From positions 1 to 64,000 of the forward strand of contig CAOJZU010000008.1 in assembly GCA_948466265.1 (NCBI GenBank): 64,000 nt of DNA, read 5' to 3'. Source of the stretch: an uncultured Clostridium sp. (lineage in GTDB: Bacteria > Bacillota_A > Clostridia > TANB77 > CAG-508). This document shows, piece by piece, positions 45,244-56,480 of the stretch. Under the pieces are notes generated by a model, which was given only the letters and a program-made list of their open reading frames with translations, did not search any database and was not told where the DNA came from. The translations under genes and the position numbers were made by a program. Each line of letters opens with the position of its first letter. Positions within the stretch are counted from its first letter, which is position 1.

Positions 45244-46885
45244 ATGGATGTTAAAAGAAGACAACCAATAGGAATAGAATTAGTTAAGAGGGGCGTTGTA
45301 ACCCAAGATGATATTAGAGTTGCACTTGATTATCAAAAGGAACACCCAGATGAGAAGTTGGGAGATATTATTCATAAACTAGCCTTATGTGATGAAAAAA
45401 TATTATTATATGCAATTGGTGATATTTTAGGCGAAAAGACAATATTTCTACAACCTCATGATATAAAAGTAAAAATAGATGAATATATAGCACCTGACGT
45501 TTTAAGGAGAAATAAAGCAGTATTATTTGATGTAGAAAATGGAAAAGCAAAGGTATGTTTTTCTGACACTGTAAATACCAGAGCAGTAGATCAAATAAGA
45601 CTTCTCTTGCTAAATAGAGGAATATTACTTGAAAAGTATATTACATTTTCAAGTAATATTGAAGCAGTATTAGATACTATGCAAGGAAGAGCAACTGATA
45701 ATATAGGAAGTCCATCATCAGGAGGAAGTGATACTACATCACTTGTTGATAGCATAATAAGAACAGGTATGGAAAAACGTGCAAGTGACATACACTTTGA
45801 GCCACTTGAAAATAAATTAAGAATACGTTATAGAATAGATGGTGAGCTATTTGAAGTTGCAGAAATTTCAAAGGATAAACAAGCCCAAGTTATAGGAAGA
45901 TTAAAAGCTATTTCAAATATGCATCAAGAAAAGCAAGAATCGCAGGATCGGAAGAATAACAGTATACCCAGATTATAATATTCGTGTATCTTCTCAAAAA
46001 AATATTTTTGGAGAGAAATTTGTTCTAAGGCTACTAAAGAAAAATTCTAATGTTAAAGAAATTTTTGAATTAGGTTTTCCAAAAGATGAAAAATTAGTTA
46101 GAGATAGTTTTGATAAGAGAAATTCTATAACAATTATGGCAGCTCCAACAGGAGAAGGTAAAACAACAACACTATATAGTATAGTGCAATATTTAAATAA
46201 ACCTGAAATTAATATAACTACAATTGAAGATCCAGTAGAAATAAGAATACCAGGTTTAAACCAAATAGAAGTAGATGCAAAGACTTCTTTTATAGATTCA
46301 CTAAGAACTGTTTTAAGACAAGACCCTGATATAATTTTAGTTGGAGAAATAAGAGATAAAGAAACAGCAGAAATTGCAATGCAAGCAGGACAAACTGGAC
46401 ACTATGTACTTTCTACAATTCATACAATAGATGCAATTGAAGTCATTACAAGACTTAGAAAAATGGGAGTCTCAAATTATGATATAGCAAGTACACTTGC
46501 AACAACAGTTTCACAAAGACTAGTAAGAAAATTATGCCCTGATTGTAAAAGAGAAAGAGATTTTACAGAGAAAGAATTAGAACTTATTCATCTTGTAGAA
46601 GAAAGAGATAACGTCAAATTTAATTTAGAAGGCAAAAAAACATATGATGCCGTTGGGTGCAAAAAATGTAATAATGTTGGATTTTTTGAGAGAATTGGTT
46701 TATTTGAAATATTAATTCTTGATGATAAAATAAGAGACTTAATTACAGCAGATGCATCTTCATTACAAATAAAAGAGCAAGCAATGCAAGGAAGTTATAG
46801 GCCATTAATTGTAGATGGAGTTAGCAAAGTGTTAAGTGGAGAGACTAATTTAAATGAATTAAATAGAAAACTACGTATATATTAA
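45244..46885 (+). CDS. pilB: Pilus extension ATPase PilB, contains 1 CGGN codon
   Basis: 546 residues. MshEN-type N-domain (residues 1-150), then the secretion-ATPase core: ASDIHFEP, Walker A APTGEGKTTTLYS, Asp box, Walker B DPDIILVGEIRDKETAE, His box and tetracysteine zinc site (CPDC and CKKC). It powers pilus polymerisation. +1 shift at CGGA 45949 gives QESQDGRITVYP; QDGR is conserved in this family. Compared with the usual GPTGSGKT, the Walker A begins AAPTGEGKT. Confidence 0.93.
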
Positions 46886-46908
46886 TTAGAAATAATGGAG
46901 GAAAGAAT

Positions 46909-48013
46909 ATGGTTCAAATAGAAAGAATTTTGGATGAAGCAATAAAAAAAGATGCGTCAGATGTACATCTAATATGTGGATTAAAACCAAAATTAAGAAT
47001 AGTAAGGCAACTATTAGACATTCCAGATACTGAGGTTTTAACAGAAGAAGATATGACTGAAATTTATGATTATTTCATAAGAGGGAATGTTGAATTAGAT
47101 AAAGTATTTGATGAAACAAGAAAAATAGATATGTCATATGAATATAAAGAGTTAAGACTGAGAGTAAATATCTCTTTAGTTGATGATGTACCAATTTTTA
47201 CTTTAAGAGTTGTAAAAAATAAACTTCCACCATATGAATTACTTGGAATACCAGAAGTTGTAAGAAGTAAAATTGATCAACCACAAGGCTTAATCTTAGT
47301 TACAGGTAAGACTAATTCAGGTAAGACTACAACTTTAAATGCCTTAATAAATGAAATAAATGAACATTCAAATAAAAAGATTTTAACATTAGAAAATCCA
47401 GTTGAATATAGACATCAATCAAAACAGTCTATTATAATACAAAAGGAAATAGGACCTCGGAAAAGATGCACTTTCATTTAGTGATGGTGTAAAAAACTCC
47501 TTAAGAGAAGACTGTGATATTGTAGTAATAGGAGAGATTAGAGATAAAGAGACAATGGAAGCTGCAATAGAGACAGCGGAGTCTGGACACTTAGTAATTG
47601 GTACACTTCATACAAAATCTTGTGCAGAAACATTAGATAGAATGATTGATTTTTATGAAGTAAGAGAGCAAGCAAGTATAAAATACATGATTTCTTCACT
47701 TCTTAAACTTGTTTTATCACAAAGATTGATTAAAGGTATCGATGGAAGATTAATTCTTGTACCAGAAGTAATGATAGTTGACAATGTTATTTCTGGATTA
47801 ATAAGAAAAGAGAAACTTGGAACTTCTGAAGTTGAGGATGCTATTCAAAGTGGTACAGATAAAGGAAATATAAGTCTAATAAACTCACTTGCAAAATTAT
47901 TTGTAGATGAAAGGATAACATTAGACCAAGCAAAGGCTCAAATGGAAGATAAGAATGTTGAAATCTTAAATAGAACAATAATGCAAATGAAGATAAAAAA
48001 GGATAGAATGTAA
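46909..48013 (+). CDS. pilT: Pilus retraction ATPase PilT, contains 1 CGGN codon
   Basis: 367 residues: ASDVHLICGLKPKLRI at the start, Walker A LVTGKTNSGKTTTLNALI (serine/asparagine variant), ENPVEYRHQSKQSI, Walker B CDIVVIGEIRDKETMEAAIE, and GTLHTKSCAETLDRMIDFY. Hydrolyses ATP to disassemble the pilus for twitching. +1 shift at CGGA 47458 makes EIGPGKDALSFSDGV, continuous with the family. RBS GGAGGAAAG. Confidence 0.92.
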
Positions 48014-48032
48014 GGTAAAGGAGGGATAAGAT

Positions 48033-49379
48033 ATGCCAATATATAAGTATAAAGCTATAACCGAGAATGGTATGATAGTTACAAATACAATAGAAGAAAG
48101 TAGCAAATATTTGGCAATAACAAAATTAAAGAGAAATGGACTAACACCAATTAATGTAGATAAGTCACTTCAAAGAAGAAAGTCAACTAGAACAGTAAGA
48201 AAAAATACTCAAAATATAAATGATGTTTTGAAGAATGTTGATACAACTAACCTTCTATCAAGTAGGCAAAACACAAAAACTTCATATTTTGATAAATTCT
48301 ATCATAGTATAACGAAATCTGAAAGGATAACTTCAAGAGATATTATAGTATTTACCCAAAACTTTTATCTTTTGAAGAAAGCTAATTTCAATAATATTCA
48401 TGCACTAAATACTTTAATAGATAGTACAGAAAATGTTAGCTTTAGAGGAATTCTAGAAGATATTTTGGCTGGTGTTGAAGCCGGTGAAAATATGTATTCT
48501 ACAATGGAATACTATGAAGATGTATTTCCTTATCTTTATATAAATATGATAAAGGTAGGAGAGATGTCAGGAAACTTGACAAATGCACTAGAGCAAGCAT
48601 TAAGTTTCTTAGAGGAAACAGATTCGATTAATAGAACTTTAAGAAGCATATTAGTACCAAATATTGCACAATTTATTTTGCTTATCCTTATGCTATTTAT
48701 TGGTACAATTGTTGCAATTCCTACAATTCAAGACTTATATACAAGTATGGGATCTGAAGAAACACTTCCTGCAATTAGTATATGGTTTTCAAATGTTATT
48801 AATTGGATTGCAACATTCTGGTACGTTCCAACATTCATTATTGGAGTAATAGTCGGAACTGCAATTTGGTATTGCAATACACCAAAGGGTAAATATAATT
48901 TCCACTATTTTAAATATACTATGCCAGTATTTGGTGGGCTAATTTTCGCAATTGATTTTTCAAGAGTTATGAGAGCTATGCTTCTTAATTTAAATAATGG
49001 TATGAGAATTCAAGAGGCTTTAGATATAAGTAAAAATGTTTCTAAAAACTATGTTATGCTTTCTATAATGGAATCTTCAATAAATAATATTTTAATAGGT
49101 GAAAGTTGGATAGAACCATTTGAAAGGTCGAAACTTGCTAAACCTATGGTTACAGAGATGCTCAAAATAGGTATGAGTACAGACTTGTCACAGATGATGG
49201 AAAAACTACTAGAATATATGGATATTGATATTAAAAACTTGCTTAATAAAGCTGTTAAAGCTTTACCTCAGATTGTATATGGCATTGTAGGTGTTGTATT
49301 GATATTCTTCGTATTAGTTGTATTAGTGCCATGTATACAAGTTTACATGGGAACATGGCTACTATCAGCATATACCTAA
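48033..49379 (+). CDS. pilC: Pilus platform membrane protein PilC
   Basis: 448 residues with an N-terminal MIYKYKA-type motif (MPIYKYKAITENG), two repeated type II secretion F domains (first around LLKKANFNNIHALNTLIDSTEN, second around FSRVMRAMLLNLNNGMRI), and three membrane helices. Recruits PilB and PilT at the inner membrane. Last gene of the pilus operon; uninterrupted. Confidence 0.92.
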   Translation: MPIYKYKAITENGMIVTNTIEESSKYLAITKLKRNGLTPINVDKSLQRRKSTRTVRKNTQNINDVLKNVDTTNLLSSRQNTKTSYFDKFYHSITKSERITSRDIIVFTQNFYLLKKANFNNIHALNTLIDSTENVSFRGILEDILAGVEAGENMYSTMEYYEDVFPYLYINMIKVGEMSGNLTNALEQALSFLEETDSINRTLRSILVPNIAQFILLILMLFIGTIVAIPTIQDLYTSMGSEETLPAISIWFSNVINWIATFWYVPTFIIGVIVGTAIWYCNTPKGKYNFHYFKYTMPVFGGLIFAIDFSRVMRAMLLNLNNGMRIQEALDISKNVSKNYVMLSIMESSINNILIGESWIEPFERSKLAKPMVTEMLKIGMSTDLSQMMEKLLEYMDIDIKNLLNKAVKALPQIVYGIVGVVLIFFVLVVLVPCIQVYMGTWLLSAYT

Positions 49380-49392
49380 AAATAAAAAAACT

Positions 49393-49443
49393 AAATCACA
49401 GCCTCTTCTTGCTTAAAATCTGCGCAAGGAGAGGCTGTGATTT
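49393..49443. terminator. Bidirectional terminator
   Basis: A 20-bp perfect stem (49393-49412 with 49424-49443) separates the convergent pilC and dapA, with A/T tracts on both sides. Confidence 0.85.
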
Positions 49444-49449
49444 AATATT

Positions 49450-50336
49450 CTATTTTAAAAATTTTTTTATTTCTTCATTTAATAATTCCTTTGTTTTTTC
49501 AGTTGCCTCTGTTAAAGGGAGTCTAGGAACTCCAAAATTGTATCCTATGATATTTAACGCAGCTTTAACTGGAATAGGGTTAACTTCACTAAATAATGCT
49601 GAAATTAAAGGTATGCTTTCTATTTGGAGCATTCTTGCTTCGCTAGTTTTTCCGCTCTAAAAAACTATGAACCATTTGAGAAGTTTTTTTAGGTGCAACA
49701 TTTGATAAAACTGAAATAACACCGAATTCCACCAAGTGAAAGTACAGGTAAAATTTGATCATCATTTCCACTATAAATAGGTAAGTTATCTCCGCAGAGA
49801 TTTGCAATTTCTGCAACCTGAGAAATATCTCCGGCTTGCTTCTTTTATTCCGAACAATATTTGGAATTCTAGAAAGTTCTAAAGCAGTTTTGGGTTCAAT
49901 ATTTACACCTGTTCTTGATTTTACACTGTAAACAATGATTGGAAGAGATACAGAATTTGCAATAGCTTCATAGTGCTTTATAAGTCCTAATTGAGTGCAT
50001 TTGTTATAGTATGGAGTAACAACTAAAAGTCCATCTGCGCCGGATGCTCTCTGCATATTTTGACATTTCTACAGCAGAATAAGTATTGTTTCCACCAGTT
50101 CCTGCAATGATTGGAACTCTTCTGTTAGCCACATCTACTGCAAACTTAATTGTTTCTTTTTTTTCTTTTTCTGTCATTGTAGAGCTTTCCCCAGTTGTAC
50201 CACATACTATAATTGCGTCAATTCCTTCCTTGATTTGATTTTCAATAAGCTTTCTAAACTCATCAAAATTAACACCATTTTCAGAAAAGGGTGTTGAAAT
50301 AGCTGTTCCACAGCCAACAAATATAGGAGTCTTCAT
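49450..50336 (-). CDS. dapA: 4-hydroxy-tetrahydrodipicolinate synthase, contains 5 CGGN codons
   Basis: 293 residues, exactly family size after decoding. Schiff-base aldolase barrel: [49 protein letters not shown] and IKEASGD with the catalytic lysine. +1 shifts: CGGC 50039 (ESIGADG), CGGA 49849 (IVGIKEASG), CGGA 49830, CGGT 49721 ([11 protein letters not shown]) and CGGA 49651. All glycines match the family. Start at 50336 behind GGAGG; an upstream in-frame ATG at 50369 has no [11 protein letters not shown] replaces the usual NVPSRTGVN. Confidence 0.94.
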
Positions 50337-50467
50337 AATTTGACCTCCATGTTTGAAAATACTTTTCAAACAAAATTTTTTTTAAAGGCTATATAATTAT
50401 ATAAATCCTTAACACTTTTATTATATGTAAAAGACTTAATATTTGCAAGTAAAAAATCAAAAAAAAG

Positions 50468-50496
50468 TATACAAAAGTTATTTTAAGTGGTATACT
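50468..50496 (+). promoter_or_regulatory. Promoter for pyruvate kinase
   Basis: TATACT (50491-50496) with a weak -35 TATACA 17 bases upstream, about 40 bases before the start. Confidence 0.5.
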
Positions 50497-50537
50497 ATAT
50501 AAGATAAATTAAAAAATAAGAAAGGAAATAAAAAATT

Positions 50538-51969
50538 ATGGACAAAAATTTGAGAAAAACAAAAATTGTATGTACAATTGGACCTGCCAGTGAAAATAGA
50601 ATGGTAGAATTAATGAATGCAGGTATGGATGTAGTAAGAATAAACTTCTCACACGGAAGCTATCCAGAGCAAAAAGATAAAATTGAAAAATTTTTTGAAG
50701 CAAGAAGTCAGGTTAAGAAACCTGTTGCAGTACTTTTGGATATGCAAGGACCTGAAGTAAGAACAGGAAAGCTTAAAGAAGCACCTGTAGAATTAATGGC
50801 AGGAGATATATTTACTCTTGTAAATGAAGATATAGAAGGAGATAAACAAAAAGTATCTGTAAGTTATAAAAAGTTATATGAAGATGTAAATATTGGAACT
50901 AAAATATTAGTAGATGATGGACTAATTGAACTAGAAGTAACTGAAATAAAAGGAAAGGATATAGTTTGCCAAGTTGTAAATGGAGGAAAACTTGGAAATA
51001 GAAAAAGTGTAAATATTCCAGGAATACATCTACAGTTGCCAGCATTAAAAGAAAAAGATATTCAGGATTTAGTAGATGGTGCAAAAGTCCGGATTTGATT
51101 ATGTTGCAGCATCATTTGTAAGAAATAAAGAAGACGTTTTAGCTGTAAGAAAAGTATTAGATGAAAATGGTGGAGAAGATATAAAAATTATTTGTAAAGT
51201 AGAAAATCAAGAAGGATTAGATAACATAGAAGAAATAATAGACAATTCAGCTGGAATAATGATTGGTAGAGGAGATCTTGGAGTAGAAATACCTTGCCAA
51301 AATGTACCTATAGCTCAAAAAGAAATAATAAAATTATGCAACAGAAAAGGGAAAATAGTTATTACAGCAACTCAAATGCTTGAATCTATGACACATAATC
51401 CAAGACCAACAAGAGCAGAAGTAAGTGACGTTGCAAATGCGATATATGATAGAACTGGTGCAATAATGCTTTCTGGCGAATGTGCTATGGGCGAATATCC
51501 TGTAGAATGTGTTAAGACAATGGTTGATATTTCTGAAACAATTGAAAATGAGATTAAATATTGGGAAAGATTTAACAATAAATATCAACAAGTTGAGACA
51601 GAAGATCTAGAATATAATATAAATTATGCAGTATGCAGAATGGCTAAAAAAGTTAATGCTAAATGTGTTGTTGCTTATACAAATACAGGAGATACTGCAA
51701 GATATTTATCAGGACTTGGAATAAAGTGCCCAGTATTTGCAGTTACATCAAATGAAAAGACTTATAATCAATTAGCTTTAGTATGGAATGTTTTCCCTAT
51801 ATTGTTACCAGAACAAAAAACAATTGATGATTTACTAGAAGTGGGATTAGAGAAATTAGAAGAAACAGGACATATAGGAAAAGGTGATAAGGTAATAATC
51901 GCTGGTGGTTCACATATACTTCCAAGTAGAAAAAATAGCAAAACAATTGGTGGCATATTAGAAATTTAG
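50538..51969 (+). CDS. pyk: Pyruvate kinase, contains 1 CGGN codon
   Basis: 476 residues; last step of glycolysis. KIVCTIGPASEN, VVRINFSHG, LLDMQGPEVRTG, GRGDLGVEIPCQNVP, the substrate/metal helix ITATQMLESMTHNPRPTRAEVSDVANA and GAIMLSGECAMGEYP. +1 shift at CGGA 51090 joins DGAKVG to FDYVAASFVR, where glycine is expected. No extra C-terminal PEP-utiliser domain. RBS GAAAGGA. Confidence 0.95.
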
Positions 51970-52041
51970 TCTGATATGATTTGAAGAATTTGGATTTTGT
52001 GATCACTACTCTGAGAAATTTACTAAATAAAAAAACAAATG

Positions 52042-52070
52042 TTGACAAATGTTAAAAAATTTAGTATAAT
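52042..52070 (+). promoter_or_regulatory. Consensus promoter for rpmF
   Basis: TTGACA (52042-52047) and TATAAT (52065-52070), 17 bases apart, near consensus as expected for a ribosomal protein gene. Confidence 0.8.
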
Positions 52071-52137
52071 ATTTAAGCATAATTTAAGAGATAAACAAAA
52101 ATATAGATGAGTCGTAATAAAAAGGAGGTAATTTAAC

Positions 52138-52326
52138 ATGGCACAACCAAAAAGAAGATGGTCAAAAGCAAGAACTGGACTCAGAAGATCTACATGGAAA
52201 GTAGAAAAACCAAGTATTGCGGCTTGCCCACATTGTCACGAGCCTGTATTACCACACAGAGCTTGCAAAAACTGTGGATACTATGATGGAAAACAAGTCA
52301 TAGCAGTAAATGAAGAAAATGCATAG
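52138..52326 (+). CDS. rpmF: Ribosomal protein bL32, zinc-binding form
   Basis: 62 residues starting AQPKRRWSKARTGLRRS, with a zinc ribbon CPHC and CKNC (the C+ form). A 50S protein. Strong AGGAGG, own promoter and terminator. No CGGN codons. Confidence 0.96.
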   Translation: MAQPKRRWSKARTGLRRSTWKVEKPSIAACPHCHEPVLPHRACKNCGYYDGKQVIAVNEENA

Positions 52327-52343
52327 AATACTTATGTAATAAA

Positions 52344-52370
52344 AGAGGCATACCTTTGAGGTATGTCTCT
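52344..52370 (+). terminator. Terminator after rpmF
   Basis: AGAGGCATACC / GGTATGTCTCT stem (one G-T pair) with TTTTT following. Confidence 0.85.
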
Positions 52371-52455
52371 TTTTGTAACTAAATATAAATTGTATACATA
52401 ATATGTATTATATCATAGAATTTTTATGATATAAAAACAAAAGGGAGGAATAAAA

Positions 52456-52807
52456 ATGTGTAATTGTAGACGTAGAAAATGTGTAGCTTTAAATAATCCA
52501 TGTCATCAAGATGCTAGTGAATATGAGACAATGTGCAATAATTTACAAGAACAATCAGAAGGCTATAATAAGCATTGTGGTTGTGGCTTTGATGAAGAAA
52601 TAGATGATGTATTTCCACAAAATCCAATGTATGCTCAAAGCTATGTACCAGTTCAAGTAATGGAAAACACTTATATGCCATGCTCAGGCTTGCATAAAGG
52701 AACAATTTTCCCAGAACTTGTGTCTGAGTATTGCCCACGGTCAATCTATGGCTGAAATCCAATACATTATGGACACAAATACTATAAAGGAGGGCTGCAA
52801 CAGATGA
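52456..52807 (+). CDS. cotJA: Spore coat protein CotJA, contains 1 CGGN codon
   Basis: 116 residues. A Cys-rich N-terminal extension (CNCRRRKC, CGCGFDEE) precedes the CotJA core: ENTYMPCSGLHKGTIFPELVSEY, then after CGGT 52738 read as glycine, CPGQSMAEIQYIMDT. PxQSM is the CotJA signature, so the frame change is well supported. The stop (TGA 52805) overlaps the cotJB start. Made in the mother cell in Bacillus, where the trio coats the spore. Confidence 0.88.
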
Positions 52808-53130
52808 ATCAAGATACAGAATATAACATCGTTTTAGATGAAGTAGAAAGTAGAGTTTCTTCTTGTCCTTGCCAAGATGGTGATAGTACACGTGAAGAAT
52901 TAATGCACCAAATTAAATGCTATAACTTTGCAGTAATTGAGCTTGGGTTATATTTGGATACTCATCCAGATGATGAAAGAGCTCTTTGTTTGCATAATAG
53001 TTATACTAAAACTTTAAAAGAGTTAAAAGATAAGTATCAAAAAGTGTATGGACCACTTTCAATATATTATCCTTGTAATAAATGGCGTTGGCTTGAAGAA
53101 CCATGGCCATGGGAAGGAGGTAATAACTAA
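52804..53130 (+). CDS. cotJB: Spore coat protein CotJB
   Basis: 108 residues: HQIKCYNFAVIELGLYLDTHPDDERAL and the C-terminal YGPLSI...WRWLEEPWPWEGG are typical of CotJB. GGAGG lies within the end of cotJA, and its last base is the first base of the cotJC start codon, so the three are translationally coupled. No in-frame CGG. Confidence 0.92.
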   Translation: MNQDTEYNIVLDEVESRVSSCPCQDGDSTREELMHQIKCYNFAVIELGLYLDTHPDDERALCLHNSYTKTLKELKDKYQKVYGPLSIYYPCNKWRWLEEPWPWEGGNN

Positions 53131-53808
53131 TGTGGACTTATGATAAGGTATTAGAATATCCTATAAATATAAAAGAAACAAATACTGAACTTGCAAAAAA
53201 TATTATATCTCAATATGGACGGACCAGATGGAGAACTTGCTGCATCACTTAGATATTTGTCTCAAAAATTCGGAATGCCAGACCAAAAGGCAAAAGCTAT
53301 ATTAAATGATATTGGAACAGAAGAATTAGCTCACTTAGAAATGGTTGGAACAATAGTACATCAATTAACAAGAAATGCTACTATTGAAGAAGTAGAAAGA
53401 GGAGGCTTAGCTCCTTACTATACAGATCATGGTCTTGGAGTATATCCACAAGCTGCAGCAGGTATGCCTTTTACAGCATCATATATTGCAGTAAAGGGAG
53501 ATCCAATAGCAGATTTACAAGAAGACTTAGCGGCAGAACAAAAAGCAAGAGCAACTTATGAAAAATTGATAGACTTATGTAGAGACTATCCTGATGTAGT
53601 AGATCCACTTAAATTCTTAAGAGAAAGAGAAATAGTTCACTTCCAAAGATTTGGTGAAGCACTTCGTGGAGTACAAGATAAACTTGCCCAAAAGAAATTC
53701 TATATGGATAGTAATAATCCTATATTTGTAAACAATAATATGATACAGAATACAAATCAAATGCAAAATAGTAAAAACATGAATAACTCATGTGGTTGTG
53801 GAAGATAA
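53130..53808 (+). CDS. cotJC: Spore coat manganese-catalase-like CotJC, contains 1 CGGN codon
   Basis: 225 residues of the di-manganese catalase ferritin-like fold (TEELAHLEMVGTIVHQL, LKFLREREIVHFQRFGEAL). CGGA 53220 joins IISQYG to GPDGELAASLRYLSQ; QYGGPDGEL is invariant in CotJC. The tail is Asn/Met-rich ending SCGCGR. The straddling TTC GGA at 53269 is read normally. Start behind AAGGAGG. Confidence 0.93.
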
Positions 53809-53835
53809 AAATAAATAGGGTGTAAATTAACTCTT

Positions 53836-53885
53836 CCCCTTAAAGTAGACACTAATAAAAAAAGAGGTGTATACTTTAAGGGGGC
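53836..53885 (+). repeat. Inverted repeat at the edge of a decayed IS
   Basis: CCCCTTAAAGT...ACTTTAAGGGG with inner AGACAC/GTGT pairing. It may be an old insertion-sequence end or a terminator for cotJABC; the loop is A-rich. Confidence 0.45.
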
Positions 53886-53891
53886 ATTTTT

Positions 53892-54200
53892 ATGGGTAAA
53901 AAAAGAAAAACCTACTCACAAGAATTTAAACTTATGGTAGTAGAAGACTGCTTATTTGGGAAATCTGGAGGAATTACTAAAATAGCAAAAAATATGATAT
54001 TCCCAAAGATTACATGGTTACACGATGGACTAGAATATATAAGAAAGTTGGTACAGAAGGATTAGGAGAAAAGCGAGGTAAGACAAGAACCTCTAAAAGT
54101 AGACCTAGAAAGAATTAGAATGTTTGTAGCAGAAAGAGGCTTAGAACTGTCAAAAAAGAAAACAAAAGTTGTAAATATAAAAAAGAACGGAAAGGAATAA
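53892..54200 (+). pseudogene. Remnant of an IS3-type OrfA transposase
   Basis: MGKKRKTYSQEFKLMVVED, then SGGITKIAKK and, in another frame, YDIPKDYMVTRWTRIYKKVGTEGL: an OrfA helix-turn-helix protein broken by a missing base in an A run near 53990. A further fragment (atg at 54119) contains lysine-rich sequence and no integrase core. This break is not at CGG, so it is real decay, unlike the CGGN sites. Confidence 0.7.
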
Positions 54201-54316
54201 AAAGTCAATTAAGCTAAATGAAGAATTCATTGATCATACTGAACAGCTATGATATACTTAATAATATAAAAATTTAGAGAAGAAAGGGATAAATAATACA
54301 ATCATTTATATTTTGT

Positions 54317-54982
54317 TTGATTGGATTATTTATGTTGTATATACATATGAAAAATAAAAAAATTTTAAAAACTATTGTAATTATACTTTTATTATTTATA
54401 ATTATATTTGGTATATATATAATTAGAAATTATATAATTCTTAAAAAAATTTCAAAGCTATCAGAACAAACAAACACTTACTCATTTGTTTCAAAATATC
54501 ATCAAGAATTTGAAGATGACACTAATAGTGATACTACATTTGAATGTTATTATAAAGATGGAATAAGCAAGATAATAATAAAAGATGATGGCGGGAACGA
54601 TTATTGTATAGAGTGGTATAATAAAAATACAGATGAATACATTAATGTGTTTCCAAAAGACATGATATATGGAACTCAATTTGATGGCGAGCCTAATCTT
54701 AAATTAGGAAATGTAACTTGTCCATTTTTAGATTTATTAGATTTCAATTATTTATATGTATTATGCCCAATTCGTTCTAACAATATTAATGGTGAAAAGT
54801 GTTATCTTATATCTAGCGGAAGTACGAATATATATATTAATAAAGAAAATGGAAATATAATAAGATATGAAGGTGAAGGAAGAATAACAGATTATACTAA
54901 TATTAGAACTGTAGTAACTGACGAAGAAATAAGCAAGCCAGATATAACTGGTTATAAAAATAAAGAGGGTGTCCACAATTGA
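54317..54982 (+). CDS. Hypothetical membrane-anchored protein
   Basis: 221 residues with one N-terminal helix (IVIILLLFIIIFGIYIIRNYII) and a beta-rich extracellular part (YSFVSKYHQEFEDD, YYKDGISKIII, CYLISSGSTNIYINKENGNIIRYEGEG), resembling lipoprotein-like carrier folds. No RBS is clear at the first ATG; the ATG at 54347 is an alternative. Function unknown. Confidence 0.6.
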   Translation: MIGLFMLYIHMKNKKILKTIVIILLLFIIIFGIYIIRNYIILKKISKLSEQTNTYSFVSKYHQEFEDDTNSDTTFECYYKDGISKIIIKDDGGNDYCIEWYNKNTDEYINVFPKDMIYGTQFDGEPNLKLGNVTCPFLDLLDFNYLYVLCPIRSNNINGEKCYLISSGSTNIYINKENGNIIRYEGEGRITDYTNIRTVVTDEEISKPDITGYKNKEGVHN

Positions 54983-54990
54983 ACCCTCTT
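54963..54990. terminator. Hairpin shared by convergent genes
   Basis: AAGAGGGT pairs with AACCCTCTT across an 11-base loop, at the stop of the 54317 gene and 11 bases past the asnS stop. Confidence 0.6.
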
Positions 54991-55001
54991 ATTTTCAAAT
55001 A

Positions 55002-56393
55002 TTAAAACTCACAATTCTTTGGTGTACGAGGATAAGGTATTACATCACGAATATTTTGCATTCCAGTTAAATACATCATCATTCTTTCAAAGCCAAGACC
55101 AAATCCAGAATGCTCAGCACTTCCAAATTTTCTTAAGTCCAAATACCACCAGTAATCTTTTTCATCAAGGTTTAATTCTTTCATTCTTGCTTTAAGCTTA
55201 TTTATATCTTCTTCCCTCTGACTTCCACCTATAAGCTCACCAATTCCAGGAACAAGAAGGTCAAAAGCTGCAACAGTTTTATTATCAGGATTTTGTTTCA
55301 TATAAAAGGCTTTAATTTCCTTTGGATAATCAGTAACAGCTACTGGCTTTTTAAATATATTTTCACTTAAATATCTTTCATGTTCTGTTTGAATATCTAC
55401 TCCCCAAGAAACTTTATATTCAAATTCTTCATTATGTTTTTCAAGTTCTTTTATTGCATCAGTATAACTAATTCTACCAAAAGGTTCATTAACTGTTATT
55501 CTTAGTTTTTCTAATAAACCGGGAGCTATAAATTTATCAAAAAACTCCATTTCCTCAGGAGCATTTTCTAAAACATAAGATATTATATATTTAATCATAT
55601 CTTCTGCTAAATCCATATCATCTACTAAGTCAGCAAATGAGATTTCAGGCTCTATCATCCAAAACTCAGCAGCATGTTTAACAGTATTAGAATTTTCAGC
55701 TCTAAAAGTTGGACCAAATGTATAAACATTTCTAAAAGCGAGTGCATAAGTTTCAGCTTCTAGTTGTCCACTAACAGTTAAATGAGAATTTTTTCCAAAG
55801 AAATCTTTTGAAAAATCGATATTCCCATCTTTATCTTGAGGTACATCAGAAAAATCAAAAGAAGAAACTTGAAACATTTCTCCTGCTCCTTCACAATCAC
55901 TTCCTGTTATAATAGGAGCATGCACATATACAAATCCTCTTTCTTGGAAGAATTTATGAATTGCATATGAAAGAAGACTACGAACCCTAAATACTGCATT
56001 AAATGTATTTGTTCTCGGACGTAAATGCGCAACTGTTCTTAAAAATTCAAAAGATGTATTTTTCTTTTGAATAGGATAAGAAGTATCTGATATATTACAA
56101 ACTTTAATAGTTTTAGCATGTATTTCAAAAGGCTGTTTAGCATTTTCTGTTTTAACTAAAGTTCCATCTACAGCAATAGAAGAACTGATTGTAAGCTTTG
56201 TAATTTCTTCAAAATTATTTAAGTTTGTATCAAATACTATTTGCAAATTTTTAAAAAAAGATCCATCATTTAATTCAATAAATCCAAAAGTTTTAGAAGA
56301 ACGAAGAGTTCTAACCCATCCTGCAACTGTAATATCTTTTCCTATATGCTCTTCAGTATTTCTATATAAGTTTTTTACTAAAACACAATCCAT
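55002..56393 (-). CDS. asnS: Asparaginyl-tRNA synthetase
   Basis: 463 residues. OB-fold anticodon domain ([26 protein letters not shown]), class II motifs: [46 protein letters not shown] and [29 protein letters not shown]. Charges tRNA-Asn in the cytosol. Uninterrupted; its straddling CGG (CCC GGT) causes no shift. No RBS-like AGGAGG is strong, though AAGGATTG precedes the ATG. Confidence 0.95.
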   Translation of the reverse strand: MDCVLVKNLYRNTEEHIGKDITVAGWVRTLRSSKTFGFIELNDGSFFKNLQIVFDTNLNNFEEITKLTISSSIAVDGTLVKTENAKQPFEIHAKTIKVCNISDTSYPIQKKNTSFEFLRTVAHLRPRTNTFNAVFRVRSLLSYAIHKFFQERGFVYVHAPIITGSDCEGAGEMFQVSSFDFSDVPQDKDGNIDFSKDFFGKNSHLTVSGQLEAETYALAFRNVYTFGPTFRAENSNTVKHAAEFWMIEPEISFADLVDDMDLAEDMIKYIISYVLENAPEEMEFFDKFIAPGLLEKLRITVNEPFGRISYTDAIKELEKHNEEFEYKVSWGVDIQTEHERYLSENIFKKPVAVTDYPKEIKAFYMKQNPDNKTVAAFDLLVPGIGELIGGSQREEDINKLKARMKELNLDEKDYWWYLDLRKFGSAEHSGFGLGFERMMMYLTGMQNIRDVIPYPRTPKNCEF

Positions 56394-56480
56394 ATTTAAT
56401 CACAATCCTTTTCGATAATATATGAAAATTATATAATATTATTTGTGATTTATCAATATTTAGCTTAAAAATTACAAAAC

